In this document: positions 60,624 to 64,000 of the stretch, piece after piece
Layout of the letters: every line of letters starts with the position of its first letter
How positions within the stretch are numbered: position 1 is the stretch's first letter
DNA from: DSVZ01 sp964568145
GTDB lineage: Bacteria > Verrucomicrobiota > Verrucomicrobiia > Limisphaerales > J093
Length of the DNA stretch: 64,000 nucleotides
Direction: 5' to 3'
Assembly: GCA_964568145.1 (NCBI GenBank)
Contig: CAZMOZ010000002.1
Coordinates: 62,001-126,000, forward strand
Position numbers and translations under genes: made by a program
The notes under the pieces: model-generated
What the model was told of the DNA's origin: nothing
Databases searched by the model: none
What the model saw: the letters and a program-made list of their open reading frames with translations, nothing else

Positions 60624-61682
60624 TCAGCAGATGCGTGGCAGTTGCTCCCCGCTCAGCAGGTCGAGCACCCGGTCCACGCCGATCACGCTGCGCAGCGTGA
60701 CGAGCCCCGGCCGGTCCGCCTGCACGGCGCCGATGCGCGCCGCGCCGGCGCCTTCCGGCCGTGCCCGCAAAATCGCCAGCGCGCGCCCGGCGTCCTCCGG
60801 CGCCACGAACGCCGCCAGCCGGCCTTCGTTGGCCACGTACAGCGGATCGAACCCCAGGATCTCGCAGGCGCCGCGCACCGCGTCGCTCACCGGCACCGCG
60901 GCCTCGTCCACGCGGATGTGCACGCCCGCGGCCGCGGCGATCTCGTTCAACGCCGCCGCCAGCCCGCCGCGCGTCAGGTCGCGCAGACAATGCACCGCGA
61001 CGCCCCCGGCCAGCAGGTCGGCCACCAGGCCTGACAACGGCGCGCAGTCGCTCGCGATGGGACTTTCAAACTCCAGCCCTTCGCGCACGGACATGATCGC
61101 CATGCCATGCCGGCCAAGGTCGCCGCTGACCAGGACGACGTCGCCCGGCCGCACCGCGCGCGGCCGGATGGCGGAGGGGTGCTCAATCACGCCCACGCCG
61201 GCGGTGTTGATGAACAGGCCGTCGCCCTTGCCCTTGTCCACCACCTTGGTGTCGCCGGTGACCAATTCCACGCCGGCCGCCGCCGCGGCGTCGCGCATGG
61301 ATGCGGCCACGCGGCGGAGCGTTTCCATCGGCAGGCCTTCCTCGATGATGAAGCCGGCGCTGAGCCAGCGCGGGCGCGCGCCGCACACGGCCAGGTCGTT
61401 CACCGTGCCGTTCACGGCCAGCGTGCCGATGTCGCCGCCGGGAAAGAACAGCGGCCGGACGACATAGGAGTCGGTGGTGAAGGCGAGGCGCCGGCCGTCC
61501 ACCTCGAGCACCGCGCCGTCGTGGCGGTCGGCCAGGGCGGGATTGTCGAACGCGCGGTAAAACACCTGTTCGAGCAACTGCTGCATCAACCGCCCGCCGC
61601 CGCCGTGCGCCAGCAACACCCGCGGGTAGTCGCTGAGAGGCAGCGGACACTGGAGGGCGAACTCGGCGGGCGCCTCGGGCAT
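60624..61682 (-). CDS. hypE: Hydrogenase maturation protein HypE
   Basis: A 352-residue PurM/SelD-like enzyme. It dehydrates the C-terminal thiocarbamate to thiocyanate for the Fe ligand. The chain ends LPRIC, with the acceptor Cys last. Other motifs are LAHGGGGRLMQQLL, TTDSYVVRPLFFPGGDIGTLAVNGTVNDLAVCGA and VHCLRDLTRGGLAAALNE. The ATG at 61682 gives MPEAPAEF; a longer frame overlaps hypD. It begins 4 nt after the hypD stop. Confidence 0.96.
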   Translation of the reverse strand: MPEAPAEFALQCPLPLSDYPRVLLAHGGGGRLMQQLLEQVFYRAFDNPALADRHDGAVLEVDGRRLAFTTDSYVVRPLFFPGGDIGTLAVNGTVNDLAVCGARPRWLSAGFIIEEGLPMETLRRVAASMRDAAAAAGVELVTGDTKVVDKGKGDGLFINTAGVGVIEHPSAIRPRAVRPGDVVLVSGDLGRHGMAIMSVREGLEFESPIASDCAPLSGLVADLLAGGVAVHCLRDLTRGGLAAALNEIAAAAGVHIRVDEAAVPVSDAVRGACEILGFDPLYVANEGRLAAFVAPEDAGRALAILRARPEGAGAARIGAVQADRPGLVTLRSVIGVDRVLDLLSGEQLPRIC

Positions 61683-61686
61683 GGCG

Positions 61687-62814
61687 TCAGGCTGGCTGGC
61701 CGGCGGGTTCTGGCGCGGCCTGGCCCATGCCCGCGCGGCGGTAGCGATAGTACGCGGCGCAGGCGCCTTCACTGGAAACCATGGTCGCGCCCAGCGGATG
61801 TTCCGGCGTGCAGCGCGTGCCGAACGCCGGGCACTCGTGCGGCTTCTTCACGCCTTGGAGCACCAGCCCGCTGAGGCATTCCGCCGGTTCCTCAGCCGAG
61901 TAGTCCGTGAGGCCGAACCGCCGCTCGGCGTCGAACGCGGCGAATTCCTCGCGCAGGCCCCAGCCGCTCCGGGGAATCAAACCGATGCCGCGCCATTTGC
62001 GGTCCACCACCTGGAACACCTGGCGCACCAAAGCCTGCGCGGCGGGATTGCCTTCGGGCCGCACCGCGCGGCCGTAGGCGTTCTCAACCTCGGACCGGCC
62101 GGCCTCGAGCTGGCCCAGGCACATGTGAATGCCGCGCAGCACGTCCACCGGCTCGAAGCCCGTGACCACGAGCGGCACCCGGTGGCGCGCGGCGAGGGGG
62201 AAGTATTCCGCGCAGCCCATCACGGTGCAGACGTGGCCGGCGGCGAGGAAGCCCTGCACACGGTTGTGCGGCGAGGCGAGGATTGCCTCGATCGCGGGGG
62301 GAACCAGCACGTGTGACACCAGCGCGGAGAAATTGGCCAAGCCCTGCCGGCGCGCTTGGAAGACCGCCAGCGCGTTGGCCGGGGCGGTGGTTTCAAACCC
62401 GACCGCGAAGAACACCACCTGCCGGTCCGGCCGCGCGCGCGCCAGCTTCACCGCGTCCAGCGGCGAATACACGATCCGCACGTCGCCTCCGGCGGCCTTC
62501 ACGGACAGCAGGTCCTGCCGGCTGCCCGGCACCCGCAGCATGTCGCCGAACGAGCAGAACGTGACTTCCGGCCGGGCGGCGATGGCGATGGCCTTGTCAA
62601 TGAGTTCCAGCGGCGTCACGCACACCGGGCAGCCCGGCCCGTGCACCAGCGTCACGCCCGGCGGGAGCAGTTCGTCCAGGCCAAACCGCACGATGGCGTG
62701 GGTCTGGCCCCCGCACACTTCCATGATCGTCCACGGCCGCGTGACCCGCCGGGCAATCGCCCCGGCCAGCTCGTTCACGCGTTGCGCGTCGCGATATTCG
62801 TCCACGAACTTCAT
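61687..62814 (-). CDS. hypD: Hydrogenase maturation protein HypD
   Basis: A 375-residue iron-sulfur scaffold for Fe(CN)2CO assembly with HypC. Conserved Cys motifs are MEVCGGQTHAI, HGPGCPVCVTP, VCTVMGCAEYF, ECLSGLVLQG and ECPAFGTRCTPEHPLGATMVSSEGACAAYY. The start MKFVDEYRD at 62814 matches the family N-terminus. It is the first gene of a leftward hyp string; no hypA, hypB or hydrogenase subunit lies in the window. Confidence 0.96.
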   Translation of the reverse strand: MKFVDEYRDAQRVNELAGAIARRVTRPWTIMEVCGGQTHAIVRFGLDELLPPGVTLVHGPGCPVCVTPLELIDKAIAIAARPEVTFCSFGDMLRVPGSRQDLLSVKAAGGDVRIVYSPLDAVKLARARPDRQVVFFAVGFETTAPANALAVFQARRQGLANFSALVSHVLVPPAIEAILASPHNRVQGFLAAGHVCTVMGCAEYFPLAARHRVPLVVTGFEPVDVLRGIHMCLGQLEAGRSEVENAYGRAVRPEGNPAAQALVRQVFQVVDRKWRGIGLIPRSGWGLREEFAAFDAERRFGLTDYSAEEPAECLSGLVLQGVKKPHECPAFGTRCTPEHPLGATMVSSEGACAAYYRYRRAGMGQAAPEPAGQPA

Positions 62815-63126
62815 CCGGCAGGGCGTACCGTCGCGGAGCCCCGCGGCACCGTCAAGCGCCCGGGCTTCTGTGGCGCGGGGCCTGCCTTGGGCGGATGCGC
62901 TTTCGCCCCTTGGCCGGAGCGATGCCATTGGACCGGGGAGCGCACCCGCCCCGGGTACCGGGGCGGGCGCCTCGCCCGCCACTTCCCGCGCGGCGGGTTG
63001 GGAGCGCCGTCCGGTGTGGTTCGAACACGGAGAACCGACCGGCGCGGGCGCCGGTCGGCACACGCGCGGGCGTGTGTGCCCCCTTCCTCAACGGAACCGT
63101 CCCGGCTTGGGGTTGAAGCCACGCCG
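62815..63126. other. Intergenic region between hypD and the Gfo/Idh gene
   Basis: The 312-bp GC-rich gap presumably carries the hypD promoter, but no hexamers stood out. It contains GC hairpins, e.g. GGCACACGC...GCGTGTGTGCC near 63057-63081 and GGGCGGGCGCCTCGCCCGCC near 62960. Neither has a T run. Confidence 0.4.
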
Positions 63127-64000
63127 CTACACCGTCACCCACCGTCGCGCTTTGTGGCTGGCCAGGATGGCTTCGCAGACGGCGACCTCGGCGTGGCCGT
63201 CCTCGGCCGTCGCAAAGGCGCAGTCACAACCTCCGCCGGCCGCGATGCAGCCGTAGATCGCGCGAAACAGCATCTTGAACGTGTCCGGGAAGCCTTCCAC
63301 GTGGCCGGGCGGGAAATCCATGAAGCCGGCCGCCCCGTCGCCGAAGGCCGGCGTGGCGCGCACGGCGGTCTCGTTCGCGCCGTCGCGGTTCCCGAAGTGC
63401 AGCATCTCCGGGTCCTCCGAGCACCACCACGCGGATTTCTTCGAGCCGTAGATTTCGAGCCGGATGCAGTTCTTGCGGCCGGCGGCGACCTGCGACACGC
63501 CCAGGTTGCCGCGCGCGCCGTTGCTGAATTCGAGCAGCACGTTTGCGAAGTCCTCGGTCTTCACCGGGTACGCGGCGTACTGCGCCCGGACGTCGGCCTT
63601 GGCAAACGTCTGGACCTCGCCCAGTGGGCGCCGGCGCGTCTTGTGAAACGTGCCGAGGTCGGCCAGCACCCGGCGGATCCGCGCGCCCAGCACGAAACAC
63701 GCGGTGTCCATCCAGTGCGTGCCGATGTCCGCCACGGCGCGGAGCCGGCCGCCCTCGGACGGCAGCAGGCGCCAGTTGTAGTCGGTGTCCCTGAACAGCC
63801 AGTCCTGCAGGTACGAGCCGTTCACGTGGATGATCTCGCCCAGTTCGCCGCGGGCCACGAGCCGCCGCATCTGGAGCACGGCCGGGTAGAACCGGACGTT
63901 GTAATTCACGGCGAAGACCGTGCCGGCCCGGCGGGCGAGCTTCACGATGCCGGCGGTCTCGCGCGTGTTCATCGCCAGCGGTTTTTCGCAGACGACATGT
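63127..64000 (-). CDS. Gfo/Idh/MocA-family oxidoreductase, 5'-truncated by the window
   Basis: At least 291 residues; the frame runs off the window and already reads HVVCEKPLAMNTRETAGI, the conserved EKP motif after the (missing) Rossmann nucleotide loop. Further on are AVNYNVRFYPAVLQMRRLV, LGEIIHVNGSYLQDWLFRDTDYNWRL, and the DIGTHWMDTACF catalytic-type motif. Members oxidise or epimerise sugars and sugar derivatives with NAD(P), and are abundant in this phylum. Confidence 0.92.
   Translation of the reverse strand, partial: HVVCEKPLAMNTRETAGIVKLARRAGTVFAVNYNVRFYPAVLQMRRLVARGELGEIIHVNGSYLQDWLFRDTDYNWRLLPSEGGRLRAVADIGTHWMDTACFVLGARIRRVLADLGTFHKTRRRPLGEVQTFAKADVRAQYAAYPVKTEDFANVLLEFSNGARGNLGVSQVAAGRKNCIRLEIYGSKKSAWWCSEDPEMLHFGNRDGANETAVRATPAFGDGAAGFMDFPPGHVEGFPDTFKMLFRAIYGCIAAGGGCDCAFATAEDGHAEVAVCEAILASHKARRWVTV

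Noticed and set aside
63057..63081. Hairpin as terminator of the Gfo/Idh gene
   Set aside because: Strong stem but no T run on the required strand; listed only within the intergenic note.

Overview
The window is GC-rich bacterial chromosome, almost certainly from a verrucomicrobium of the Limisphaerales/Pedosphaerales type. The evidence is two pseudopilins with the FTLIELLVVIAIIA leader followed by an AKAKAQ stretch, a Cys-type sulfatase, a DUF1080 sugar hydrolase, a VPEP-tagged (PEP-CTERM) protein, DUF2961/GH172, Ig-like and RCC1-repeat exoproteins, and weak Shine-Dalgarno signals. No plasmid, prophage, CRISPR array, rRNA or tRNA was seen.

Layout. 1-3.7 kb: end of an HPr gene, gatC-gatA, HAD phosphatase, FmdB zinc ribbon, YdcF-like membrane protein. 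4.0-7.0 kb: O-antigen-ligase/TPR protein and a pseudopilin with promoter and terminator. 7.4-16.4 kb: PIG-L deacetylase, argF, GH172, Smr, fasciclin, type II NADH dehydrogenase, ComEC. 16.5-21 kb: a large secreted protein with a PEP-CTERM partner, flanked by two copies of a heptanucleotide-repeat element. 21-30 kb: housekeeping block (ileS, ispH, dgt, apt, a primary-type sigma factor, leuD). 30-37 kb: DUF1080, sulfatase, a fused serine hydrolase-NamZ lipoprotein, an EboB-like TatD hydrolase. 37-38 kb: rplM-rpsI. 38-45 kb: decayed region with broken Ig-like, RCC1, ECF sigma and CHAT genes plus a long Ig-repeat exoprotein interrupted by a -1 frameshift. 45-52 kb: CehA/McbA metallohydrolase, nrfHA ammonia-forming nitrite reductase, AraC-type regulator. 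52-57 kb: small exoproteins, a second pseudopilin, pirin, WrbA, gene fragments. 57-63 kb: hypDE-(cNMP protein)-hypFC for [NiFe]-hydrogenase maturation. 63-64 kb: 5'-truncated Gfo/Idh/MocA oxidoreductase.

The most unusual feature is a family of strict 7-nt-period repeat arrays. Two copies are intergenic (16.5 and 20.7 kb) and three are read in frame inside genes: twice in ileS (126 nt = 18 heptads = 42 codons each) and once in the linker of the serine hydrolase-NamZ fusion. ileS carries a third in-frame insertion built from a different dispersed repeat that also occurs between genes at 36.9 and 51.6 kb. The situation resembles Rickettsia palindromic elements (in-frame insertion) combined with the heptamer arrays of cyanobacteria. 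Other dispersed palindromic families form mosaics in the larger intergenic gaps.

Functionally the window combines core metabolism and translation, secreted degradation of sulfated or complex glycans and of peptidoglycan, anaerobic nitrite respiration, and hydrogenase maturation. Several start sites were moved inward from the longest frame because signal peptides or family N-termini begin there. All frameshifts could also be sequencing or assembly errors.
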